DNA from: Algoriphagus limi
GTDB taxonomy: Bacteria > Bacteroidota > Bacteroidia > Cytophagales > Cyclobacteriaceae
Reading direction: 5' to 3'
DNA length: 64,000 nt
NCBI RefSeq assembly: GCF_024919275.1
Contig: NZ_JANWGH010000003.1
Span: 719,677 to 783,676, forward strand
The position numbers and the translations under genes are program-made. This document shows, one piece after another, positions 55,701 through 63,935 of this stretch. How positions within the stretch are numbered: position 1 is the first letter of the stretch; each line of letters starts with the position of its first letter. The notes under the pieces were generated by a model. That model was given only the letters and a program-made list of their open reading frames with translations. It had not been told where the DNA came from and did no database searches.

Positions 55701-56497
55701 ATTTGGAGAATAATGAGCCCATGCAATGGGAGGCAAAGGATGAGATTGGTTTGCTGGTAAATGAATACAATAACATGCTTTCCAAGCTGGAAGCAAGTAA
55801 AAATGTATTGGCCTCTACTGAAAAAGAATCTGCTTGGAGGGAAATGGCAAAGCAGGTTGCTCATGAGATTAAAAATCCGCTTACTCCAATGAAGCTAACC
55901 TTGCAGCATCTGCTTCGACTGGAACAGGAAGGAAGATTGGATAATAATACCAAACTTCGAGAATCATTCGAGACATTGATTCATCAAGTAGATGCTTTAA
56001 GCGGGATTGCATCTTCCTTTAGCACCTTTGCAAAAATGCCGCTTCCGAAAAATGAACGGATGAATTTCAAAGCGGTACTTCTGAAGGTGATCAAATTGTT
56101 TATGAATGATGAGCGGGTGGAGATGACCTTTAAGGACGACTCCTACTCCGATGAAATTCCCATTAAAGGGGATGACAAACTGTTTGGTCGCGTAATTTCA
56201 AATTTGATTATTAATGGCATTCAGGCGGTGGAATCCGGTAAAGTTCCCAAAATCAATGTGTGGCTTTGGATGACAGATCAAGATGTCTTTTTAGAAATTA
56301 CGGATAATGGAAAGGGAATTCCACCTGAATTGAGGGATAAAATTTTCATTCCAAACTTCAGTACCAAATCTACTGGATCGGGTTTGGGATTGGCTATTGC
56401 TAGAAGTGGAGTAGAGACTGCAGGAGGTAAAATTTGGTTTGAAACCGAAATGGGAGTGGGGACGACTTTTTATCTAACCTTTCCACTGACGGAATAA
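52793..56497 (+). CDS. Large multi-spanning sensor histidine kinase with HAMP
   Basis: 1234 residues. Membrane segments: one at the N-terminus (about 7-25), a cluster of about eight between 210 and 470, two between 715 and 775, and one (about 940-960) that leads into a HAMP linker. The HisKA motif AHEIKNPL has the phospho-acceptor His1024, and the HATPase has N-box NLIINGIQA (about 1138), DNGKGIP and GSGLGLAIA. Two extracytoplasmic sensor regions fill the gaps. The overall architecture resembles NtrY-like kinases in its kinase end. No response regulator is adjacent. A terminator ends 13 nt upstream, so how it is transcribed is unclear. Confidence 0.9.
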   Translation: MSSNIKRLIILISALSLLIVLIANFFFFQKSEEEGFYQAVQEEIIQIDREFDEDFVQILMDVRPDEQLSFEQVATPDKNHPFFILNEQGQLLYWTDFSLSFDVDQVDVNKEYQVLKDPYGTFLLKTRKFTRNGDSYFVVHAFRLYWPGSISNDYLLTGANRRLFGNDQIRISEPSENTAFLVTNSAGIPLFGLDFEYGYQPAGRIANPAILIFFISVFLLYFILSSDFVLRKWRRGRRWQAIGYGALVFFAFRLVMLLLSFPGSYFNQELFDPTNYASSWLNPSLGDLLINTLFGVLVGGMLAYQFSTPVVQKKIKVLDTNRDHQVFFGIFMLISSLGFFIVWYLPQDLIENSQWSMDISAIPTFGWFEGISFLIVFLWAGVYVLFNLTLVSLLFELRSDRRFFLKYLLIIGAPVALILFLFSTWLGLSWLVHLAFIYAIIRLKLYDHVFRLGLNTFLTFFFASLICAIIAGLSTFQTEREQLNQSKTRFANQNLIESDVMTEFFLGEVFGRVQADLFIQNRLSDPLLSKEPIETKIRRIYLDNYFDQFEVNIRVFSANGQDLINTQDSRSFNELRDQYIKSDYLTSQRGLYFIRGNQADQGNQFVAFIPVIRDGSTLGTVYLELKQLRVQPGSVYPRLLLDREFSDRLDPVSYDYAVFRDGELVRNVGNFNYLGSSLLNRLDESKLFRSGIHADGYHHLGIQNEDELVVISSPNRPFSYFLGNISLYFVVFIILTFSAILFNALLKGYKKWEFNYSTKLQLYLNFAFFFPIIIISIITIGLLANSYREDLDRQYFQKAYLIRGNLINFLGNRTPSEVNSESLDEEVVNLANTVAADLHLYDSAGNLMATNRPNIFDKKILSTRINPLAISAIEEKNQAQFLAEEQVGRLSYKSVYLAIPDPIGSGISGILSVPFFESESELNALIADVLSNIFNAFVVIFILFLIVSYFVSKNLTFPFRLLTQKLKTTNLENNEPMQWEAKDEIGLLVNEYNNMLSKLEASKNVLASTEKESAWREMAKQVAHEIKNPLTPMKLTLQHLLRLEQEGRLDNNTKLRESFETLIHQVDALSGIASSFSTFAKMPLPKNERMNFKAVLLKVIKLFMNDERVEMTFKDDSYSDEIPIKGDDKLFGRVISNLIINGIQAVESGKVPKINVWLWMTDQDVFLEITDNGKGIPPELRDKIFIPNFSTKSTGSGLGLAIARSGVETAGGKIWFETEMGVGTTFYLTFPLTE

Positions 56498-56534
56498 GGA
56501 GCTTTTGCTACCTTGAAGGAGAGGCTAAAAAGCT

Positions 56535-59500
56535 ATGAGAACCTGGGTAATCATCTTGTCGCTACTATTTGGCTCAATTTTTCAATTGAGTGCCCAGGAA
56601 AAGTGCCGACAATTTTCTGTAGAATCCCTTCGCGCTGGAGTGGTTTTAGACTCACTTTCTATAATCGAGGAAAGTATTCGATTGCCCTCGGCTTTTGAAA
56701 AAGCTTTTTCTTTTGATCTCAGCAAAAATCAGCTTCAAGTAAGTATACCTGAAGATTATCAGGGAGATAGTTTGCTGGTATGTTTCCGAACTTTTTCTGT
56801 TCGATTTGATCAGCCTGTTTCGAGACGAACACTGCTGGTTGATTATGATTCTACCGCTCGATTTTATGATAATACAGCCCTTAGGCAAGAGGCTTTTGAT
56901 TTTCGGGAAGAGCTTTTTCCGAGCACCAATTTGTATAAATCTGGAAGTTTGACACGAGGTATTTCAGTTGGAAATACTCAGAACGTTTTTGTCAATTCAG
57001 CCCTAAATCTACAATTGGAGGGAGAAATTGCTGAGGATCTTCGCATTCGGGCAAGTATAACCGATCAAAACGTCCCATTCCAGCCGGAAGGAAATACTCA
57101 GCAATTACAGGATTTCGACAATGTTCTAATTGAATTGTATAATGATGATTTCAATTTGGCGGCAGGGGATGTGGTTTTGCAGCAGCGACGATCGGAATTT
57201 CTTCGATACTATAAAAACGTTCAAGGACTGCAGCTCACTACCAACTATAAAAAAGGAAATTGGGAGGCAAGTACGCAGGGATTTGCTTCAGTGGCAAAAG
57301 GGAAATTTGCATCAATTCTTGTTCCTGCCATAGAAGGTGTATTGGGGCCTTATCGATTGACTGGGCCTAATAATGAGCGATTCATTATCGTAATGGCAAA
57401 TTCTGAACGAGTCTTTGTGGATGGAAAACAACTTCAGCGGGGATTCAATGCTGATTATGTGATTGATTATAACCAAGCCGAAATCACCTTTACTCCTTCG
57501 GTACTGATTACCCAATATTCCCGGATTCGTGTGGATTTTGAATATGCAGAGCGGAATTTTTCCCGTTCGATTTTAGGGGCAAATCATTATCAGACTAATG
57601 GGAAGGCAGATTTTTACCTGAATTATTATCAGGAAAAAGATAATCGAAACAGGCCCTTGTTTCGGGAATTTTCTCAGGAGGAATTAAGCCTATTGGCAAG
57701 AGTGGGCGATCAAGTGGAGGAGGCTGTAATTCCTCGGATCGATAGCGTGGCTTTTGACCCGAATAAGGTTTTGTACGAAAGTGTGGTGGAATTGGATGGG
57801 GCAGGAAATGCTTTGGAATATTACCGCTACAGTACCAATCCTGAGTTGGCTCATTTCGAATTGGCCTTCTCTCTTGTCGGGAATGGAAAAGGAGACTATC
57901 GACGTGTAAATCAATTAGCAAATGGGACTGTCTTTGAGTATGTACCTCGGATAAATGGACTGCCGCAAGGTGATTATTCCATCTTGACCCAACTGCCAGC
58001 CCCAGATAGTAGGAGAATGTTGACAGCGGGAGGAAGCATAAAATTGAGCGAAAAGGAAAAAGTATACTCCGAACTGGCCTGGTCTGCAAGGGATAAAAAC
58101 TTGTTTTCGGAATTGGATGATTCGGATAATCAGGGTTTGGGATGGAAAATTGGTCTCAATTCTGAAGATCGAAAATTGAAATTCATTCCCGAATATACTT
58201 TGCAAAGTCAGGTTGAGTTCGAGTACAATTCCAGGAATTTTTCATTTATTGATCGATTTAGATATATCGAGTTTGATCGGGACTGGGGAATTGATCCTTC
58301 CTTGGTAGCTCAGACTTCTGCAGCTGAGAGATTCCTTAAAGCCAATTTGGCTTTCGAGAAAAATGCTCAAAATAGATTTGATTATCAGCTTTATTTAAGG
58401 AATAGAGAGGGTGTGCTAAATGGGCATCAGCATACTGCAAATTGGAATGTAGAACTGGCTCAAAGGTGGAGGTTAAGGAATGAGTTTTTCTTATTGGAAA
58501 GCAATCAGGATTCTGTACGCTCTGACTGGGTTCGATATCTCGGTGAGCTTTCTTACCAATCAAAGATTTTTGTCCCTGGCTATCGTTTTTCCTTAGATCG
58601 GAATTCGGTACGAGCAATAGAGACGGACTCTGTTTTACGGACTGCGATGAATTTTCAGGAGCATCTACTTTTCATTCAAAACCAAGATAGCCTTAGACTG
58701 AAATTTCGGGCAGATGCAGCTTGGAGAGCAGATAAAGCCCCTTTTGAGGGTGATCTTTTGACGGATACCAAAGCCTTTACTGGAAATGTGAGGCTTCAAA
58801 AACAATGGTCCAAGCATAGCCTTCAATCGACATTTACTTATCGGAATCTTCGCTATGTGCTTCGAGATTTACCGGAGGAATTGACAGTGATGGGGAAGGT
58901 GGATTATTTTGGGAGCATAGGAAAAAATCTAATTCGGAATGAATTGAGTTATGCTTTAGGAAATGGAAGGGAGCTTCAGCGGGAGTATGTCTTTCTGCCC
59001 GCTCCAAATGGTGATGGTACCCATACCTGGCGGGATGATAATGAAGACGGGATACAGCAGTTGAATGAATTTTATCTAGCAATAAATCCAGAGGAAAAAC
59101 TTTACATCAAGGTTTTTGTACCTACTGACACCTATGTTCAGGCCTACACCACGATTTTGAATTACCGTATTCAAGCGGGCTTTCCGAGAGAATGGCAAGA
59201 GTCAGGAGGCTTTAGAGGATTCATCTCAAAGTTTTCCAATACCTCCAGTTTAAGCGTTGAGAGAAAAGTCAGTTCCAATGAATTTTTGGATCGGATCAAT
59301 CCATTCATTGGTTCTTTGGATAGGGAGGATATTCTTTCACTTCGCCAGGTCATTAGGTCAAGCTTTTTCTTCAATCGAGCTTCGGCAAAATACGGTTTGG
59401 ATCTTTCCTTTTTTGATTCCCAATCAAAGCAACTTTTATCAGGAGGTTTTGAAGATCAGATCAATCGGGATTGGCGACTCAATTCACGCTATAATGTGGG

Positions 59501-59993
59501 AGGAGATTTGACCATTCGCGTGATGGGAAATAAAGGAGAAAAGCAATCCAGTTCAGATTTTTTAGATAATCGTAACTATACAGTGGATCAATTTGGGATA
59601 GGCCCGGAGTTGGCTTGGCAACCTAATCCCTCCTTCCGGTTTACGGCGAATTATAATTACACGCAGAAAAAGAATCTTGAAAACCTGGAATTGAATGAAC
59701 GGGCTTTTCTTCATCAATCGGGTATGGATATTCGCTTTTCTAAAGCTATAAAAACCACCGTGACTGGATCCTTAAAATGGATTGAGATTGACTACAATGG
59801 AGTCGTAAACTCACCGGTTGGATATGAAATGTTGCAGGCTTTAACTCCCGGAACCAACGTGACTTGGTCCATCAATTGGCTTCAGAAAATAGGAAATGGG
59901 CTACAGTTAAACTTAGTCTATGAAGGAAGAAACTCTCAGGGCTTGGATCAAGTCGTCCATGTGGGGAGAATGCAGGTTTCTGCACTGTTTTGA
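56535..59993 (+). CDS. Large outer-membrane protein, distantly SprA-like (inferred)
   Basis: 1152 residues with a signal peptide (WVIILSLLFGSIFQLSAQ). Around residues 135-210 is GSLTRGISVGNTQNVFV, an amphipathic strand LNLQLEGEI, TDQNVPFQPEGNTQQLQ and LAAGDVVLQQ, which resembles the repeated strand pattern of the gliding/type 9 secretion translocon SprA. The rest is rich in aromatic alternating strands and ends in Phe, as a barrel should. SprA itself is about twice as long; I place this as a shorter relative or an unrelated large barrel. It starts 38 nt after the kinase gene and may share its transcript. Confidence 0.7.
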   Translation: MRTWVIILSLLFGSIFQLSAQEKCRQFSVESLRAGVVLDSLSIIEESIRLPSAFEKAFSFDLSKNQLQVSIPEDYQGDSLLVCFRTFSVRFDQPVSRRTLLVDYDSTARFYDNTALRQEAFDFREELFPSTNLYKSGSLTRGISVGNTQNVFVNSALNLQLEGEIAEDLRIRASITDQNVPFQPEGNTQQLQDFDNVLIELYNDDFNLAAGDVVLQQRRSEFLRYYKNVQGLQLTTNYKKGNWEASTQGFASVAKGKFASILVPAIEGVLGPYRLTGPNNERFIIVMANSERVFVDGKQLQRGFNADYVIDYNQAEITFTPSVLITQYSRIRVDFEYAERNFSRSILGANHYQTNGKADFYLNYYQEKDNRNRPLFREFSQEELSLLARVGDQVEEAVIPRIDSVAFDPNKVLYESVVELDGAGNALEYYRYSTNPELAHFELAFSLVGNGKGDYRRVNQLANGTVFEYVPRINGLPQGDYSILTQLPAPDSRRMLTAGGSIKLSEKEKVYSELAWSARDKNLFSELDDSDNQGLGWKIGLNSEDRKLKFIPEYTLQSQVEFEYNSRNFSFIDRFRYIEFDRDWGIDPSLVAQTSAAERFLKANLAFEKNAQNRFDYQLYLRNREGVLNGHQHTANWNVELAQRWRLRNEFFLLESNQDSVRSDWVRYLGELSYQSKIFVPGYRFSLDRNSVRAIETDSVLRTAMNFQEHLLFIQNQDSLRLKFRADAAWRADKAPFEGDLLTDTKAFTGNVRLQKQWSKHSLQSTFTYRNLRYVLRDLPEELTVMGKVDYFGSIGKNLIRNELSYALGNGRELQREYVFLPAPNGDGTHTWRDDNEDGIQQLNEFYLAINPEEKLYIKVFVPTDTYVQAYTTILNYRIQAGFPREWQESGGFRGFISKFSNTSSLSVERKVSSNEFLDRINPFIGSLDREDILSLRQVIRSSFFFNRASAKYGLDLSFFDSQSKQLLSGGFEDQINRDWRLNSRYNVGGDLTIRVMGNKGEKQSSSDFLDNRNYTVDQFGIGPELAWQPNPSFRFTANYNYTQKKNLENLELNERAFLHQSGMDIRFSKAIKTTVTGSLKWIEIDYNGVVNSPVGYEMLQALTPGTNVTWSINWLQKIGNGLQLNLVYEGRNSQGLDQVVHVGRMQVSALF

Positions 59994-60004
59994 TAAAAAA
60001 AATA

Positions 60005-60012
60005 TAACTTTG
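60005..60012 (+). promoter_or_regulatory. -7 promoter element for the SDR-ispG pair
   Basis: TAACTTTG matches TAnnTTTG, 48 nt before the ATG at 60060. No exact -33 element at standard spacing. Confidence 0.45.
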
Positions 60013-60059
60013 TTTCTTATAGATAGTTGTCATACTAACTATTAAATCACGAACAAAAT

Positions 60060-60764
60060 ATGCGAAAAAGCATCTTGGTTACAGGTGGAACAAAAGGAAT
60101 CGGTCGGGCAATTTGTCTTCGTTTTGCCCAAGAAGGTTTTGATATTGCCACCTGTTCTCGAAATGAGTCCGATTTATCTGATTTAAAGGAGGAGTTAGAG
60201 AAAAATTTTCCTGAAGTTCGAGTGCTTGCTGAGGTTGCTGATTTATCAAAAAAGGAAGAAGTTCTTGCTTTTGCTGAGAAGGTAAAAAACTTTGCAACAA
60301 TCGATGTGCTGGTAAATAATACAGGCGTATTTCTTCCAGGTGCTATTCATGATGAACCTGAAGGGAACTTCGAATTGATGATGCACACCAATCTTTTTTC
60401 TGCCTATTACCTTGTTCGTGCAATTCTTCCTGAAATGATTAAGCGAAAATCCGGTCATGTGTTTAGCATGGGTTCTATTGCAGGTACTACAGCCTATCCT
60501 AATGGAGGAAGTTATGCTATCTCGAAATGGGCTATGCTAGGTATGACTAAATGCCTTCGGGAGGAAATGAAACCTTTTGGAATTAAGGTTACATCCATCT
60601 TGCCCGGAGCTACTTACACAGCAAGCTGGGAAGGTGTGGATTTACCCTTAGAGCGATTTATGAAAGCTGAGGATGTAGCAGATTCAGTGTGGGCAGCCTA
60701 CAACCTTTCCCCGTCCTCAGTTGTTGAAGAAATTACGATAAGACCCCAACTCGGAGATATTTGA
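60060..60764 (+). CDS. Short-chain dehydrogenase/reductase
   Basis: 234 residues, classical SDR. Cofactor motif TGGTKGIG, NNTG in place of the usual NNAG, catalytic Ser in MGSIAGT and YAISK (Tyr and Lys). NADP or NAD preference is not clear. It reduces or oxidises an unknown substrate. It precedes ispG by 4 nt, so it is co-transcribed with isoprenoid synthesis. Confidence 0.9.
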   Translation: MRKSILVTGGTKGIGRAICLRFAQEGFDIATCSRNESDLSDLKEELEKNFPEVRVLAEVADLSKKEEVLAFAEKVKNFATIDVLVNNTGVFLPGAIHDEPEGNFELMMHTNLFSAYYLVRAILPEMIKRKSGHVFSMGSIAGTTAYPNGGSYAISKWAMLGMTKCLREEMKPFGIKVTSILPGATYTASWEGVDLPLERFMKAEDVADSVWAAYNLSPSSVVEEITIRPQLGDI

Positions 60765-60768
60765 TATC

Positions 60769-62751
60769 ATGGAGCCATTTATTCAATCCTCAGAAATTCA
60801 ATATTGCGACAGCTTGACGAAATATAGCCGTCGAAAAACTATTCCTGTCCGTGTCGGTGATGTCCTAATCGGAGGAGATAATCCTATCGTGGTACAATCC
60901 ATGACTACAGTTGATACCATGGACACTCAAGGTTCGGTAGAGCAATGTATCCGAATGATAGACAGCGGATGCCAACTAATTCGTATTACTGCGCCGAGTA
61001 TTAAAGAAGCTGAGAATCTTCGAAATATCCGAAATGAGCTCCGTAAAAGAGGTTACCAAACTCCTTTGGTAGCAGATATTCACTTTACTCCAAATGCTGC
61101 AGAAATTGCAGCCCGGATCGTTGAAAAGGTTCGTATCAATCCCGGTAACTACGCTGACAAAAAGAAATTTGAGGTAATAGAATATACAGACGCGAGTTAT
61201 CAAGAGGAATTGGAGCGAATTCGTGAGCGCTTCCTTCCTTTGGTGAAAATCTGTAAAGAGCATGGAACAGCCATGCGGATCGGTACCAATCATGGTTCAC
61301 TTTCAGACCGAATCATGAGCCGTTATGGAGATACACCACTTGGTATGGTGGAATCGGCCTTGGAATTTTTAAGAATCTGCGAGGAAGAGAATTACCATGA
61401 TATCGTGATCTCTATGAAATCTTCCAACACGCAGGTCATGGTGCAAGCTTATCGATTGCTTGTGCAGAAGTTAAATGAGGGTGGCTTCAAGCCTTATCCT
61501 TTGCACCTTGGAGTAACAGAAGCGGGGGAGGCTGAAGATGGACGAATCAAATCAGCAGTTGGAATTGGTACTTTATTGGAAGATGGTCTTGGAGATACGG
61601 TTCGTGTTTCTTTGACAGAAGATCCGGAGTTTGAAGCACCAGTTGCCAAAGCTTTGATTGATCGATATACGAATCGAAAAAATCATTCCCAGATTCAAGC
61701 TATCAACGAATATCCTATCAATCCTTTCGAACATACGAAGCGGGAAAGCAAGGAGATCTATAATTTTGGAGGACAAAATGTTCCTCGTGTGATCACGGAT
61801 ATTTCTCGTGTAGAGAATATTTCCGAAAAGGAAATGAAAGCTGTTGGTCATTTTTATCTTCCTGAATTAGACAAATGGAAGATGAATGATTTAGGCTGCG
61901 ATTTTGTCTATTCAGGAGATAACCCCATTCCTTTCATGCTTCCTAATGGAATGCGGGAAATCCAGAATTTTGAGGTTTGGAAAAACACTCAGGATCAGAC
62001 CAATAAGTATCCCTTGTTTTCATTGCAGGAGTTCCAATCGTCAGATGCCTTCCATGCTGAGTTGAATTTCTTGGAAGTTTTGGACACAGAAATTGAATCA
62101 GCGTCTGATTTGGTTGAAAACAGAAAAGATGTAGTCCTGATTCTGAAGACTTCCAATGCACATGGAATGCCAGCCATAAGAAGGGCTTTTGTCCATTTGA
62201 TTCAGAAAAACAATTCTATCCCAGTCGTAGTCAAGGTAAGTTATCCAGATCAAACAGCAGATCAGACAATGCTTTATGCAGCTACAGATGTGGGTGGCTT
62301 GCTGGTAGATGGTTTGGGAGATGGAATTTTAATTTCCCTTGAAAAAGAAGGAGAGCATACCCGTGAGGAGGTTTTGGAGCAGATCAAATTGCACAATAAT
62401 GTCTCTTTCGGAGTGTTGCAGGCAGCGAGAACCCGCATGTCCAAAACGGAATACATATCCTGCCCATCTTGCGGAAGGACTCTGTTTGATTTGCAGGAAA
62501 CTACTGCGATGATTCGAAAGCGAACTGATCATCTGAAAGGTGTCAAAATTGGAATCATGGGCTGTATTGTAAATGGTCCAGGTGAAATGGCTGACGCTGA
62601 TTATGGATATGTGGGATCCGGAAAAGGAAAAATCACCCTCTACAAAGGGAAAGAAGTGATTAAGCGATCTGTACCTTCTGAGAACGCAGTGGATGAATTG
62701 ATTGAAATTATCCGTGCCGATGGAATGTGGACTGAGCCAGAAACTATTTAA
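60769..62751 (+). CDS. ispG: 4-hydroxy-3-methylbut-2-en-1-yl diphosphate synthase IspG, large form
   Basis: 660 residues. It makes HMBPP in the non-mevalonate isoprenoid pathway. The N-terminal TIM-barrel starts with the VRVGDVLIGGDNPI region, and the C-terminal [4Fe-4S] domain has CPSCGRTLFDL (about 565) and GCIVNGPGEMADA (about 601). The form found in many proteobacteria is about 370-400 residues; here an insert of roughly 250 residues (about 300-550) separates the halves, as in plant and some Bacteroidota/Chlamydiae enzymes. It follows the SDR gene by 4 nt. Confidence 0.94.
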   Translation: MEPFIQSSEIQYCDSLTKYSRRKTIPVRVGDVLIGGDNPIVVQSMTTVDTMDTQGSVEQCIRMIDSGCQLIRITAPSIKEAENLRNIRNELRKRGYQTPLVADIHFTPNAAEIAARIVEKVRINPGNYADKKKFEVIEYTDASYQEELERIRERFLPLVKICKEHGTAMRIGTNHGSLSDRIMSRYGDTPLGMVESALEFLRICEEENYHDIVISMKSSNTQVMVQAYRLLVQKLNEGGFKPYPLHLGVTEAGEAEDGRIKSAVGIGTLLEDGLGDTVRVSLTEDPEFEAPVAKALIDRYTNRKNHSQIQAINEYPINPFEHTKRESKEIYNFGGQNVPRVITDISRVENISEKEMKAVGHFYLPELDKWKMNDLGCDFVYSGDNPIPFMLPNGMREIQNFEVWKNTQDQTNKYPLFSLQEFQSSDAFHAELNFLEVLDTEIESASDLVENRKDVVLILKTSNAHGMPAIRRAFVHLIQKNNSIPVVVKVSYPDQTADQTMLYAATDVGGLLVDGLGDGILISLEKEGEHTREEVLEQIKLHNNVSFGVLQAARTRMSKTEYISCPSCGRTLFDLQETTAMIRKRTDHLKGVKIGIMGCIVNGPGEMADADYGYVGSGKGKITLYKGKEVIKRSVPSENAVDELIEIIRADGMWTEPETI

Positions 62752-62817
62752 GGTAGATTTTCTAGAAAAATAAACTTATCCACCCGCTTAGCTGTTGGCC
62801 AATTAAAGTGAGAAAAA

Positions 62818-63012
62818 ATGGCAGAGAAAAATAAAGTCAAGGAGTTTTTCAAATTGGGAGAAGTAGGGAACTATTTTATCCGAGTATTCCAAAAGCCCGA
62901 CCCCAATAAAAAAACAAACTTCAATCTTAGAATGATGCATGGAATCAATAAAATTTCCATCATCCTGTTTCTGTTCGCTATCATTGTTTGGACAATCAAG
63001 CGCTTGATGTAA
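62818..63012 (+). CDS. One-helix membrane protein (DUF6728-like)
   Basis: 64 residues: a charged N-terminus containing VGNYFIRVFQKPDPNKKTNFNLRMMHGINKIS, then one C-terminal membrane segment (about 47-60). Such short proteins are common and conserved in Bacteroidota, but their function is unknown. A terminator follows within 20 nt, supporting a real gene. Confidence 0.7.
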   Translation: MAEKNKVKEFFKLGEVGNYFIRVFQKPDPNKKTNFNLRMMHGINKISIILFLFAIIVWTIKRLM

Positions 63013-63031
63013 GTTGAACATGAAAAATATC

Positions 63032-63065
63032 AAAAGGCTATCGCTAAAAACGGTAGCCTTTTTTG
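63032..63065 (+). terminator. Rho-independent terminator after the small membrane protein
   Basis: A stem AAAAGGCTA/TAGCCTTTT with a T-tract. Confidence 0.9.
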
Positions 63066-63111
63066 TTGAAAAGAAGTATTTTGAAGATTCAACTTAACGA
63101 TTCACCCAATC

Positions 63112-63861
63112 ATGAGAACCTTACTAGGAAGTTTATTTCTGTTGCTTTTCACCTTTTCCTCTTGGGCGCAGCAGCAGCCCTTAAAGAACTCCAATTATTA
63201 CGAACTCCGAATTTACACGGCCCACCCGGGCAAATTGCAAGATTTAGTCAGCCGGTTTGAAAATCATACAAGGTTTCTTTTTGAGAAAGCAGGGATGGAA
63301 AACATCGCCTATTTTCTGCCGAATGATCCCGATGAAAACAAGTTATACTACATCCTAGGCTATCCTGATGTGGAATCTCGGGATCAAATGTGGCAGAAGT
63401 TTTTGAATGATCCAGATTGGAAAAAAGTATATGAAGAATCCAGAAAAAATGGTCCTTTGGTTCAATCCATTCAGGAAACATTTATGGTTCCGGCCCCGGG
63501 ATTAAATGAAAAGTCTATTTCAGGTAATTCTGGAATTTTTCAGCTTCGAATCTATACCTGCTTCGATAATAAACTACCTAATCTCGAAAAGCGGTTTAAA
63601 GATCATACCCAAGATTTGTTTGCAAAGCAAGGCCTGATAAATTACCCTTATTTCGAAACAGTCGAAAAGGACGGAAGCCAACCCAAACTGGTTTATCTCC
63701 TAGGGCATCAGGATTTGGAAAGCTTTGAGCAGGCATTTTCCAATTTCATCAAAGATCCAGACTGGATCAAAGCAAGAGATGAGTCAGAAAAGAATGGAAA
63801 AATTGTAGAGAAGGTGGATGCTGTGTTTTTGAAGACCTTGCCTTTCTCGTCAATAAAATAA
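63112..63861 (+). CDS. Exported protein with two NIPSNAP-like domains
   Basis: 249 residues with a signal peptide (LLGSLFLLLFTFSSWAQ). Two tandem ferredoxin-like repeats: YYELRIYTAHPGKLQDL (about 28-44) and FQLRIYTCFDNKLPNL (about 141-156), each followed by an F..H segment (ENHTRFLF; KDHTQDLF) and a DPDW..V/A segment, the NIPSNAP layout. Function unknown in bacteria. The protein is probably periplasmic. It precedes a 14-bp inverted repeat and the right edge. Confidence 0.8.
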   Translation: MRTLLGSLFLLLFTFSSWAQQQPLKNSNYYELRIYTAHPGKLQDLVSRFENHTRFLFEKAGMENIAYFLPNDPDENKLYYILGYPDVESRDQMWQKFLNDPDWKKVYEESRKNGPLVQSIQETFMVPAPGLNEKSISGNSGIFQLRIYTCFDNKLPNLEKRFKDHTQDLFAKQGLINYPYFETVEKDGSQPKLVYLLGHQDLESFEQAFSNFIKDPDWIKARDESEKNGKIVEKVDAVFLKTLPFSSIK

Positions 63862-63879
63862 CTTATTAAAAATCATAAA

Positions 63880-63922
63880 CGGTAAATAGTAAGGAGTATT
63901 CAATATTGCTTACTATTTACCG
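63880..63922. repeat. 14-bp perfect inverted repeat between convergent genes
   Basis: CGGTAAATAGTAAG (63880-63893) and CTTACTATTTACCG (63909-63922) around a 15-nt loop. No T-tract follows on either side in the plus direction, so it is not a typical terminator. It may be a dispersed palindromic repeat. Confidence 0.65.
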
Positions 63923-63935
63923 CTTACAAATCATC

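Noticed and set aside
57595-58089. A 164-codon frame antisense to the large barrel gene
   Set aside because: The Pro/Arg/His-rich composition is typical of an antisense shadow.
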